6,549 nt of DNA, from assembly GCA_902388545.1 (NCBI GenBank), contig CABMPS010000114.1:1-6549 (forward strand). The letters are read 5' to 3'. Source of the DNA: an uncultured Collinsella sp. Its GTDB lineage: Bacteria; Actinomycetota; Coriobacteriia; Coriobacteriales; Coriobacteriaceae. Numbering within the stretch: the stretch's first letter is position 1; each line of letters begins with the position of its first letter. The position numbers were made by a program, and so were the translations under genes. This document shows, one piece after another, positions 1 through 6,444 of this stretch. The notes below the pieces were generated by a model. That model was not told the origin of the DNA. It did not search any database and saw only the letters and a list, made by a program, of their open reading frames with translations.

Positions 1-1419
1 GGCGGCGCCGGCGGCAGCCTGGGCCGCACCCGCCTCGAGCGAGCGGGCGTTGAGCGCATCGGCCTTGCGTTCGCGAATTGCAGCATGAGCATCCTGGCGG
101 ACAGCACGATCGGCAGAATCCGCCGCCGCCACGCGCACACGGTCGCCAATAGCGCCCGCGTTTTCGGGCGCGGCCGTCAGCGACTCCTCAAAGGTAATAC
201 CCTCATCGCCAAAGGTGAGCTCCATCGACTCGCGCGCACCGCGGTCGGGGATGGCAAACACGCAGGCATAGCGCTTGCCCACGACCTCCTGGATGCGCGT
301 CATAAAGCGATTGTCCGAGCCCGCGATGGCCGGCTGCTCAATCTTGAGCTCTGCCGTCACCGCACCGCCGGCACGAATCAAGCTCACGTAGTTAAGGCGC
401 TGCTGGGCACCAAAGTCGAGTTGCTGGGCGCGCACGTACAGACCGTCCAAGCGGTCAATCCCCGCCTCGCCGGCGCGTGCCTCGATATCCTCGTAGGCGC
501 GCAGGCAGTCATCGAACAGCGAGCGCGGCTCGGACAGGACCACAAGCGCCTTGCCGCTCACGTGCGCCAACGGGCTCACGGCCTGGCCGTACATCACCGG
601 CAAAAAGCGGTCGAGCTCGGGCGTGACGATGCGCGCGTCCACCATCTCGAGCAGCGCCGCCAGCTTGCTATCGCTCTGGCTGGCGCGATAGAGCGCCACA
701 TGCATGTTGTGGACGGCCTCGTCGGTGAGCGCCAGCTCGCGGCACGGGAAGATCTCGATGCTGTCCTCGTTGCCGATGGTTTGACCCGTAGAGCTCACCA
801 TGCGGCGGATGCGGTCGATCTCGTCGCCAAAGAACTCAATGCGCACGGGTGCTTTTTCCTGCGCGGGGAACACCTCGACGGTATCGCCGTGCACACGGAA
901 CAGGCCGGGCGCGTCGGCGGCACCTGCATTGGTGTAGCCCATGCCCACCAGGCACTGCGGCACCTCGTCGAAGGGAATCTCCTCGCCCACCGCAAAGGTG
1001 GTGGACTCCCAATAGCGGCTCTCGACCGGCGGCACGCAACGCAGTAGCGCGCGGGCCGAGGCGACCATGATGCAGTTATCGCCGCGCACGATGCGCCCTA
1101 AAGCCTCGCAGCGTTGGGCCACCACGGCGTCGTCGGGCGCCTGCTCACGCCATGGATAGTCTTTGCGCTCGGGAAAGCGGCACACATGCGCCAGACCCAC
1201 ATAGGCGGCCAGGCTGCGCGCGGCGCGATCGGCCGCGTCCTCGCCGCTCACGATGTAGACCGTGGGACGCGGACGGCGCGCAAACTGAGCTGCCGTCATG
1301 AGCGTGCGGCCCGACTGCGACACGGCCAGCGTCACGTCCTCGCCGGCATCGAGTCCGGCCTCGACGGTCTGCAGCGCCTTGGCAGTGTAGAGCTGCGCGG
1401 CTATACGGTGAATGAGCAT
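1..1419 (-). CDS. mfd: Transcription-repair coupling factor Mfd, N-terminal part (gene continues past left edge)
   Basis: Mfd is a cytoplasmic ATP-dependent translocase that removes RNA polymerase stalled at DNA lesions and recruits UvrA for nucleotide excision repair. The 473 codons visible cover the UvrB-like N-terminal region. The segment LVGMGYTNAGAADAPG (residues 157-172), the following RVHGDTVEVFP (175-185) and PVRIEFFGDEIDRIRRM (191-207) match the shared UvrB/Mfd core, and IEIFPCREL (221-229) follows as expected. Where UvrB has its Walker A loop, this protein has VSQSGRTL (33-40) without the lysine, as is usual for the inactive N-terminal module of Mfd. The ATG at 1419 is preceded by GGAGG (1426-1430) with 6 bases of spacing. 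The RNA-polymerase-binding and helicase domains lie outside the window. Residues about 415-473 form an unusual Ala/Arg-rich stretch. The gene lies 157 bases downstream of nth, with a hairpin between them. Confidence 0.93.
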   Translation of the reverse strand, partial: MLIHRIAAQLYTAKALQTVEAGLDAGEDVTLAVSQSGRTLMTAAQFARRPRPTVYIVSGEDAADRAARSLAAYVGLAHVCRFPERKDYPWREQAPDDAVVAQRCEALGRIVRGDNCIMVASARALLRCVPPVESRYWESTTFAVGEEIPFDEVPQCLVGMGYTNAGAADAPGLFRVHGDTVEVFPAQEKAPVRIEFFGDEIDRIRRMVSSTGQTIGNEDSIEIFPCRELALTDEAVHNMHVALYRASQSDSKLAALLEMVDARIVTPELDRFLPVMYGQAVSPLAHVSGKALVVLSEPRSLFDDCLRAYEDIEARAGEAGIDRLDGLYVRAQQLDFGAQQRLNYVSLIRAGGAVTAELKIEQPAIAGSDNRFMTRIQEVVGKRYACVFAIPDRGARESMELTFGDEGITFEESLTAAPENAGAIGDRVRVAAADSADRAVRQDAHAAIRERKADALNARSLEAGAAQAAAGAA

Positions 1420-1449
1420 GCTGTTCCTCCGGCATCGCAACGCCAAAAG

Positions 1450-1472
1450 CCCGCCGGGGCAAGCTCGGCGGG
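1450..1472 (-). terminator. Terminator-like hairpin between nth and mfd
   Basis: On the minus strand a 7-bp GC-only stem (CCCGCCG pairing with CGGCGGG) encloses a 9-base loop and is followed by CTTTT (1445-1449). It lies about 105 bases after the nth stop codon and only 19 bases before the mfd ribosome binding site. It could end nth transcripts or act as an attenuator in the mfd leader. The T-run is short, so efficiency is uncertain. Confidence 0.5.
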
Positions 1473-1576
1473 TCGTACGTCAAATACATTGTCTGTCATG
1501 GTAGCGCATGGAGAGGACTCCGGCTCAAGGGCAAACCCAGCCCCGCAAAAAACGCCAGACGAAGATGCGTTCCGCC

Positions 1577-2242
1577 CTACCCCGCCACGCGCACGCTGGG
1601 GCACAAATCTGCCAGCGGACACTCGTCACACTTGGGTTTGCGGGCGTCGCAGATCTCGCGACCAAAGGTGATCCACTGATGGTTGACCGACTCCCAATAC
1701 TCGTGCGGCAAAATCTTGAGCAGATCCTGCTCGGTCTTGAGCGGTTCCTTGGCATGCGTCTTGGGACTCAGCATCAGGCGGTGCGCAATGCGGTTGACGT
1801 GCGTGTCCACCGCAATACCCTCCACGATGCCATACCCCACGTTGAGCACGATGTTCGCCGTCTTGCGTCCCACGCCCGGCAGCTTCACGAGTTCCTTCAT
1901 GTCGGCCGGCACCTCGCCGCCATAGTCGGCGACGATCATCTGCGCGGCCTCGACGGCATGCTTGGCTTTGCTCTTGTAGAAGCCGAGTGACCTGATGGTG
2001 TCCGCCACGTCAGCTACGCTCGCCCCGGCCATGGCCTCGGGCGTGGGCCACTGGGCAAACAGCCGCGGCGTCACCTTGTTGACCTGCGCATCGGTCGTTT
2101 GTGCCGAGAGCAGCACCGCGATCAGCAGGCGGAAGGGATTCTCGTGGTCCAAAAAGCACTCGACCGGGCCATAGCGACGGTTGAGGCGCTCACACACCTC
2201 GATGGCGCGCTCGCGCTTGGCGGCATTGGTCTCGCGTGGCAT
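1577..2242 (-). CDS. nth: Endonuclease III (DNA glycosylase/AP lyase)
   Basis: Endonuclease III is a cytoplasmic base-excision repair enzyme that removes oxidised pyrimidines and then cuts the strand at the resulting abasic site by beta-elimination. The 221-residue protein has the normal family length (about 210-220). The helix-hairpin-helix motif LPGVGRKTAN is at residues 121-130 with the catalytic lysine at K127. VDTHVNRIAHRL (145-156) carries the catalytic aspartate D146. The C-terminal 4Fe-4S ligands C198, C205, C208 and C214 have the standard C-X6-C-X2-C-X5-C spacing. LLSAQTTDAQVN (44-55) is also typical. An in-frame start 8 codons upstream (2266) exists, but the ATG at 2242 has GAGGAG 5 bases ahead, so it is preferred. 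The ABC exporter gene ends 63 bases upstream with no obvious terminator between, so co-transcription is possible. No defect is visible. Confidence 0.97.
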   Translation of the reverse strand: MPRETNAAKRERAIEVCERLNRRYGPVECFLDHENPFRLLIAVLLSAQTTDAQVNKVTPRLFAQWPTPEAMAGASVADVADTIRSLGFYKSKAKHAVEAAQMIVADYGGEVPADMKELVKLPGVGRKTANIVLNVGYGIVEGIAVDTHVNRIAHRLMLSPKTHAKEPLKTEQDLLKILPHEYWESVNHQWITFGREICDARKPKCDECPLADLCPSVRVAG

Positions 2243-2261
2243 AACGACTCCTCGGCTCAAC

Positions 2262-2293
2262 GGCACAATAAACTTATGGGCACAATTGTCCCA
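2262..2293. promoter_or_regulatory. Palindrome and direct repeat upstream of nth (possible operator)
   Basis: The short gap between the ABC gene and nth contains the octamer GGCACAAT twice (2262-2269 and 2279-2286), 17 bases apart. The second copy overlaps a palindrome with core ACAATTGT (2282-2289) flanked by TGGG and CCCA (2277-2280 and 2290-2293), with one unpaired C at 2281. This AT-containing, symmetric patch stands out from its GC-rich surroundings and lies 20-50 bases upstream of the nth start. It could be a regulator binding site or part of an nth promoter. I do not recognise the motif as a known operator. Confidence 0.25.
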
Positions 2294-2305
2294 CGTCCGA
2301 GACGC

Positions 2306-4108
2306 TTACGCCTCCAAGAATGCGCCGGTCTGGCGGCCCCACAGGCTCGCGTACTCGCCACCCGCCTCGACAAGCTGCGCATGCGTGCCGTCCTCGACAA
2401 TCTCGCCATCGGCCAGCACCACAATGCGGTCGAGCGCCGCCACGGTGGACAGGCGGTGCGCCACCACAATGGAGGTACGTCCACGCATCAGGTTTTCGAG
2501 CGCCTCCTGCACCAGCGCCTCGGACTCGCTGTCGAGGGCAGAGGTCGCCTCGTCGAGCACCAGAATCGGCGCGTCGGTTAGGATGGCGCGGGCGATAGCC
2601 ACGCGCTGACGCTGGCCGCCCGAGAGCTTAACGCCGCGCTCACCCACCATGGTGTCAAAGCCACGGGGCAAGCGGTCGATAAACTCCAGGGCATTGGCCA
2701 GGCGCGCGGCCTCGCGAATCTGCTCGTCGGTGGTGTTGGGACGACCGTAGGCAATGTTTTCGCGAATGGAGCGGTGAAACAGCAGCGCCTCCTGCGGCAC
2801 GTAGGCAACCTGGCGGCGCAGGCTCTGCTGCGTGCAGCGCGAGACGTTCTGGCCGTCCACGAGCACGCGGCCGCCCTGCACATCGTCCAAGCGCAACAGC
2901 AGCTTGGTGAGCGTCGACTTGCCCGAGCCCGATTTACCCACCAGGCCCACGCGCTGGCCCGCCGCCACGTGAAGCGTCAGGTCGTCGAACACGTTCTCGC
3001 CCGCCGCGGCGTCACGATATGCAAAGCTCAGGTGCTCAAAATCAATCGCACCTTCGGTCACTTTAAGCTCGGGAGCGTTCTCGTCGTCTGCCACCAGACG
3101 CGGCTCGTCCAGCACGCGCGTCATCTCGGCCGCATCACCGAGCGCGCGGTTGATGCGCTGCATCATGGAGCTTACGTAGTTCAGACGCATGGTGAGGTTA
3201 TAGGTGTAGGTAAAGATCATGACGAGCGAGCCGGCCGAGATGCCAAACCACGCGTTGCCGCCCGCCACGAACACACTCACCACGGCCATGGTGATGACGA
3301 TAAGGCCCGAGGTCGTAAAGTTGCGCTGCATCATGGCGTGCATCGAGACCGTCTCGGCGTCGCGCGCGGCACGATCGGCGGCGTCGAACAGATCGCGTTC
3401 AAAGTCCTCGCGCCCGCAGGTCTTGACGGCCAAGATGTTCGTGACCGCGTCGGAGAGCACGCCCGAGAGCTTGTTCTGGGCGGCGGACGTCGCGGCCGAA
3501 AGCGGCATGATGCGCTTGTACATAAGCCAGACAAACGCGATGTAGACGACCATGATGCACACCAGGATCACGGTAAACGTCGGCACCACCGGGGCGAGTG
3601 CGGCCACGGTGCAGATGACCGAGGTGATGGTGGGGATGAGCGAATACACCGTCACGTCGACCAGACCGGTGTAGCCGCTCATAAAACGGCTTGTCTGGCT
3701 CACAAGCGATCCGCCAAAGCGGCTGGTATGGAATGTCATGGATTGGTTGGAGAGTGTGTCAAAGCACAGGCGCGCCAGGTGATAGTTGCCCGCGATCTCG
3801 AGCTTGTAGACGGTGTAGTCCTGCAGCTTGGAGAGGATCTGGCCCACCAGGTTGACGAGCACGAGCGCCAGAATGTAGGGACCGAAGACCTCAAACACCT
3901 GGTCACCCGCCACGGGACCGGCTTGAACGCGGTCGACAATGAGGGCCATCACATAGGTATTGGCAAACGTCAGCAAAAAGATGTAGCCCGCCGACGAGAA
4001 CACCGAGAGAAAGACAATCAGCGGCTGCGTGCGCGTGACATCCCAAAAACGCTGTAGCGTGCGGCGCACGGTGGAGCGTTTGAGCGGGCTGGTGCTTCTC
4101 TGAGACAT
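2306..4108 (-). CDS. ABC exporter, fused permease and ATPase half-transporter
   Basis: This is a 600-residue half-transporter of the MsbA/MdlB-like exporter class, expected to work in the inner membrane as a homodimer or heterodimer. Hydrophobic helices appear at about residues 29-50, 76-96, 152-175, 178-198, 266-284 and 287-306, giving the six-helix permease. The nucleotide-binding domain follows: A-loop tyrosine Y364, Walker A GKSGSGKST (391-399), Q-loop Q439 in VPQE, signature LSGGQ (495-499), Walker B ILVLDE with catalytic E520, D-loop SALD, and H-loop H551. All catalytic positions are intact. The ATG at 4108 has AGGA 5 bases ahead; an in-frame ATG at 4144 would add 12 residues but seems less likely. 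The substrate cannot be read from sequence. No second half-transporter is visible next to it, which favours a homodimer unless a partner gene lies elsewhere. Confidence 0.95.
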   Translation of the reverse strand: MSQRSTSPLKRSTVRRTLQRFWDVTRTQPLIVFLSVFSSAGYIFLLTFANTYVMALIVDRVQAGPVAGDQVFEVFGPYILALVLVNLVGQILSKLQDYTVYKLEIAGNYHLARLCFDTLSNQSMTFHTSRFGGSLVSQTSRFMSGYTGLVDVTVYSLIPTITSVICTVAALAPVVPTFTVILVCIMVVYIAFVWLMYKRIMPLSAATSAAQNKLSGVLSDAVTNILAVKTCGREDFERDLFDAADRAARDAETVSMHAMMQRNFTTSGLIVITMAVVSVFVAGGNAWFGISAGSLVMIFTYTYNLTMRLNYVSSMMQRINRALGDAAEMTRVLDEPRLVADDENAPELKVTEGAIDFEHLSFAYRDAAAGENVFDDLTLHVAAGQRVGLVGKSGSGKSTLTKLLLRLDDVQGGRVLVDGQNVSRCTQQSLRRQVAYVPQEALLFHRSIRENIAYGRPNTTDEQIREAARLANALEFIDRLPRGFDTMVGERGVKLSGGQRQRVAIARAILTDAPILVLDEATSALDSESEALVQEALENLMRGRTSIVVAHRLSTVAALDRIVVLADGEIVEDGTHAQLVEAGGEYASLWGRQTGAFLEA

Positions 4109-4154
4109 GGGCTTCCTTTCGCGTCTGATAGGGCGAAACGCCATTGTTGCACAT

Positions 4155-4168
4155 TGAAGCGCACTTCA
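4155..4168. promoter_or_regulatory. Imperfect palindrome upstream of the ABC exporter gene
   Basis: TGAAGCGCACTTCA is symmetric at 6 of 7 arm positions and lies 47-60 bases upstream of the ABC exporter start, after the rmuC terminator-like hairpin. Its position between a terminator and a start codon suits an operator overlapping the exporter promoter. No convincing -35/-10 pair could be fixed nearby. A match to a known regulator was not recognised. Confidence 0.25.
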
Positions 4169-4183
4169 GGCAAGCACGATGCG

Positions 4184-4222
4184 AAAAGCAGCGGGGCATC
4201 CGCGTTTGCGCCGGCGCCCCGC
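4184..4222 (-). terminator. Terminator-like hairpin after rmuC
   Basis: On the minus strand GCGGGGC pairs perfectly with GCCCCGC (4216-4222 and 4191-4197). The 18 bases between can form a further bulged GC stem closed by CAAA. The hairpin begins 13 bases after the rmuC stop codon and is followed by TGCTTTT (4184-4190). This placement fits an intrinsic terminator for rmuC and would separate it from the ABC exporter gene. The T-run is short and starts three bases after the stem, so read-through is likely. Confidence 0.55.
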
Positions 4223-4235
4223 CGTCTTGTTGCAA

Positions 4236-5591
4236 TTAGTCCTCGTCTTCTTGGTCTGTGGGAAAGCCCGCGGGCGTGAGCCCCAAGATCTCATCGGCTT
4301 GGTCGGCGTCTTCCAGCGCGTCGATGTCCTTGAGCTTGCGCTCCATGACGTTGGTGCGCGTGGTAATGATGCCCTCGACCGTTTTGCCCGCGGTCTCGAT
4401 CTGCTGCTGGGCGCGGCGCAGCGCCTTTTGATAGCGCGGCAGCTCGGCCTTGACAGCGGAGAGCACGCGCAGTACATCGTCGGTGCGTTTTTGCAGCTTA
4501 AACGTTTGGTAACTCATCTGCAGGCTGTTGAGAATGGCCGCCATGGTGCTAGGGCCGGCAACGTTGACATGATAGTCGCGGCCCAGGGTCTCGATAAGCC
4601 CGGGGCGGCTGACGACCTCAGCGTACAGCCCCTCAAACGGAACGAACATGATGCCAAAGTTGGTGGTCACGGGCACGCTCAGATACTTTTCGCAGATGTC
4701 CTTTGCCTCACGCTTGACCATAGCGTCAAGCGTCTTGCGCGCGGCGGCGACGGCATCCGCGTCGCCCGACTCCTGGGCATCGAGCAGATGCTCGTACGCG
4801 TCGCCCGGGAATTTGGAGTCAATCGGCAGCAGTACGGGGTCGCCCTCGTCTACCGGCAGCTTGACGGCAAACTCAACACGCTCCGAGGCGCCGGGCTTGG
4901 TGGCAACGTTTTCCAGATACTGATCGGGTGTGAGGATATCCGCCAGGATCGCGCCCAGCTGCACCTCGCCCAAAATGCCGCGCGCCTTGACGTTACCCAG
5001 CACGCGCTTAAGGTCGCCCACGCCAGTGGCGATAGATTGCATGTCGCCCAGGCCCTTGTACACGGCCTCGAGCTGGTCGCTCACCTGCTTAAACGATGCA
5101 GACAGACGGTCGTTGAGCGTGCGAGAGAGCTTCTCGTCCACCGTCGCACGCATCTGATCGAGCTGCACGTTGTTGTCTTTGCGGATGGCGCCCAGCTGAG
5201 CATCGACCGTCTCGCGCACCTTGTCCAGGCGATGCTCGATGCCCTCGCGATTGGCGCCGAGCTGTTGGGCCGTCTCACGGCGCAGGTCATCCATCCGGTC
5301 ACCAGCTTGCGAGAACTCGCGTGCGATGGCCAGGTAACGTTGCTGCTCCACGGCCGCATCGGTCGTCTGCTGCTGCGCGATGGCATTGGCCGTGCGGCGT
5401 GTTTCGGCCAGCGCGACGTTCAGGGCATCGAGCGCGTTGTTGGCCTGCTCGAGTGCTGCCAGCGTTTCCGCGCTACTGTCGCCACGCTCCCGCAACTCGG
5501 CACGAAGGCCCTTGAGCTGCAGGGCACAGGCCGCAGCGACCCCCACCGCCACCAAAGCAATCACAATAAGTGCAATATCAATTGCAGACAT
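4236..5591 (-). CDS. rmuC: RmuC family DNA recombination protein
   Basis: RmuC proteins are membrane-anchored coiled-coil proteins with a nuclease-like C-terminal domain; in E. coli loss of rmuC raises inversion at short inverted repeats. This 451-residue product has one N-terminal transmembrane helix (about 5-24) and a long heptad-rich coiled coil (about 28-185) full of Ala, Gln, Arg and Leu. The RmuC domain follows: NVKARGILGEVQLGAIL (200-216), LLPIDSKFPGDAY (254-266), FGIMFVPFEGLYAEVV (312-327) and VAGPSTMAAILNSLQMSYQTF (344-364). The C-terminus is acidic (DQEDED). The ATG at 5591 places the membrane helix at the N-terminus and has GGAG upstream, though spacing is only 3 bases. In-frame ATG 5621 and TTG 5624 lack a ribosome binding site. 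The molecular activity of RmuC is poorly defined in any organism. Confidence 0.93.
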   Translation of the reverse strand: MSAIDIALIVIALVAVGVAAACALQLKGLRAELRERGDSSAETLAALEQANNALDALNVALAETRRTANAIAQQQTTDAAVEQQRYLAIAREFSQAGDRMDDLRRETAQQLGANREGIEHRLDKVRETVDAQLGAIRKDNNVQLDQMRATVDEKLSRTLNDRLSASFKQVSDQLEAVYKGLGDMQSIATGVGDLKRVLGNVKARGILGEVQLGAILADILTPDQYLENVATKPGASERVEFAVKLPVDEGDPVLLPIDSKFPGDAYEHLLDAQESGDADAVAAARKTLDAMVKREAKDICEKYLSVPVTTNFGIMFVPFEGLYAEVVSRPGLIETLGRDYHVNVAGPSTMAAILNSLQMSYQTFKLQKRTDDVLRVLSAVKAELPRYQKALRRAQQQIETAGKTVEGIITTRTNVMERKLKDIDALEDADQADEILGLTPAGFPTDQEDED

Positions 5592-5715
5592 AAACTCCGC
5601 CCAACAAACCCAATCGATCATCAATCAAAACCGCGATCAATCTTACCCCGCCACACACACGGATCACTCACTGCCTTGCAGACAAATTTCTCTTAGAGCC
5701 GCGGACGCTAAAACG

Positions 5716-6150
5716 CTAACTCTCCCAGCCGGCGCGGATGGTTGTTATGACGTCATCTAGGCGCTGGCCCAGGGCCGCTAGATGTTGGAGCACCTCGTTG
5801 GGCGATGCACCGTTGAGGATGCACGTGAGGGCATACGACGCCAGAAAGATGGCCGCAAGCCCCAACGGGATGAGCACGATCATCGCCAACGTACGCAGGC
5901 GCTGGGCCCAGCGACGGCGACGCGCACGATGCTTGTCGAACGCGAGCTCCTGCGCATATGAATCTTGCTGTACGGAATAGGCCTCTGGCGCCGATTCACA
6001 CCCGGGCACAGCTGCAGGTACAGCAGCGGGCACGACGTTTTGCACGGGCGCCTGGTTGGCAACCCCTTGCATTTGCATCTCCATGAGTCGTTGCTGCTGA
6101 CGCAGCATGCGCTCAGCTTGTTGCTGCGGAGTCTCAAGAAACAGATCCAT
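5716..6150 (-). CDS. Unrecognised small single-pass membrane protein
   Basis: I do not recognise the family of this 144-residue protein. Residues 1-30 are Gln/Met/Arg-rich and probably helical (QQQAERMLRQQQRLMEMQMQ). Residues 34-56 form a Pro/Ala/Val linker with the repeat VPAA. A basic patch RARRRR (75-80) precedes one hydrophobic helix (about 88-111). About 33 residues follow, amphipathic and Leu-rich (LQHLAALGQRLDDV). The positive patch before the helix predicts a cytoplasmic N-terminus and an outside C-terminus. The ATG at 6150 has GGAGG 5 bases upstream; the in-frame TTG at 6162 overlaps that site and is rejected. The rmuC start lies 124 bases downstream with no clear terminator, so the two may share a transcript. 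A scaffold or regulatory role is only a guess. Confidence 0.75.
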   Translation of the reverse strand: MDLFLETPQQQAERMLRQQQRLMEMQMQGVANQAPVQNVVPAAVPAAVPGCESAPEAYSVQQDSYAQELAFDKHRARRRRWAQRLRTLAMIVLIPLGLAAIFLASYALTCILNGASPNEVLQHLAALGQRLDDVITTIRAGWES

Positions 6151-6246
6151 GCTGGCCTCCAAAATCGGAGCATTCGACGCTTACGACCAGCATCCCGCAC
6201 CGCCATGACCGCGACAACGCAATCGCCGGCAATAGCCACAAAGTTT

Positions 6247-6260
6247 CTTTTGCTCAAAAG
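6247..6260. promoter_or_regulatory. 14-base palindrome CTTTTG-CT-CAAAAG (possible operator)
   Basis: Six-base arms CTTTTG and CAAAAG are perfect inverted repeats around two central bases, about 100 bases upstream of the membrane protein start. The central gap is too short for a good RNA hairpin, which favours a DNA-binding protein site. The regulator is unknown. Confidence 0.3.
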
Positions 6261-6266
6261 CTGTCG

Positions 6267-6309
6267 AAAAGCTCAACAACTCCCCTACCAGCACTTTCTC
6301 TGAGCTTTT
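6267..6309. repeat. Inverted repeat AAAAGCTCA / TGAGCTTTT
   Basis: A perfect 9-base inverted repeat (6267-6275 and 6301-6309) encloses 25 bases. Flanking CG on one side and TCG on the other extend the symmetry with one extra T. Read on either strand it is A-rich before and T-rich after the stem, like a bidirectional terminator, though the loop is long and the stem only moderately GC-rich. It could instead be a paired operator or a structured leader element. Confidence 0.4.
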
Positions 6310-6375
6310 TCGCCAACAATCTTTTGGCCTTCCACCCTTACGCCAACTGACCAAAATCTAACCAATAGCTTGACG

Positions 6376-6401
6376 AAAACTGTGGAGACCGGGACCCCAC
6401 A
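6376..6401 (-). terminator. Second of two tandem terminator hairpins
   Basis: On the minus strand TGTGG pairs with CCACA, extended by a G-T and a G-C pair around a 7-base loop (6381-6401), and is followed by GTTTT (6376-6380). It begins within the T-run of the stronger hairpin to its right, so the two act in series on transcripts coming from the right edge. Confidence 0.45.
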
Positions 6402-6443
6402 AAAACGTGCCGCCCCAAAAAGGGGCGGCACACAACCTTTTTT
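6401..6443. terminator. Strong intrinsic terminator, probably bidirectional
   Basis: A perfect 10-bp stem GTGCCGCCCC / GGGGCGGCAC (6407-6416 and 6422-6431) has a 5-base loop. On the minus strand it is followed by GTTTTT (6401-6406), the canonical layout. On the plus strand a six-T run (6438-6443) follows after six bases. It lies 13 bases after the stop codon of a possible gene entering from the right, and no plus-strand gene points to it, so minus-strand use is more likely. Confidence 0.85.
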
Positions 6444-6444
6444 A

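Larger units (their letters stand above)
6151..6375 (-). other. Long leader of the small membrane protein gene, rich in inverted repeats
   Basis: About 225 bases between the tandem terminators and the membrane protein start hold no gene I can support. The stretch is AT-richer than the rest of the window. It contains a 14-base palindrome (6247-6260), a longer inverted repeat (6267-6309) and a small GCCAA/TTGGC inverted repeat (6312-6328). A promoter for the downstream gene must lie here if the terminators are effective, but no clear -35/-10 pair could be fixed. No known riboswitch or small RNA was recognised. Confidence 0.4.

Noticed and set aside
85..1047. 320-codon plus-strand open frame opposite mfd
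   Set aside because: The minus strand is open without a stop from 1419 to the window edge and matches Mfd. The plus-strand frame is a shadow without recognisable domains.
1535..1576. AACGC/GCGTT inverted repeat followed by T6 just after the nth stop as a terminator
   Set aside because: The stem is only 5 bp with a long loop (minus strand); the T-run is good but the hairpin is too weak to list as a feature beside the GC-rich hairpin at 1450-1472.
2774..4057. 427-codon plus-strand open frame opposite the ABC exporter
   Set aside because: The opposite strand encodes a complete ABC exporter with all motifs. The predicted product is extremely His/Arg-rich, as expected of an antisense shadow.
4179..5696. 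505-codon plus-strand open frame opposite rmuC
   Set aside because: It lies antisense to a clear RmuC protein with conserved motifs. GC-rich third positions on the minus strand remove stops from the opposite frame; the translation is low in recognisable motifs and has no supported start.
5592..5715. Possible terminator or promoter between the membrane protein gene and rmuC
   Set aside because: Only a trivial CTCT/AGAG hairpin, a TAAGAT hexamer without a matched -35 element and GATTGAT-like repeats were seen; none is strong enough to call.
5880..6257. 125-codon minus-strand frame overlapping the membrane protein gene
   Set aside because: It needs a TTG start inside the palindrome region without a ribosome binding site and overlaps the better-supported frame, which has an ATG and GGAGG at ideal spacing.
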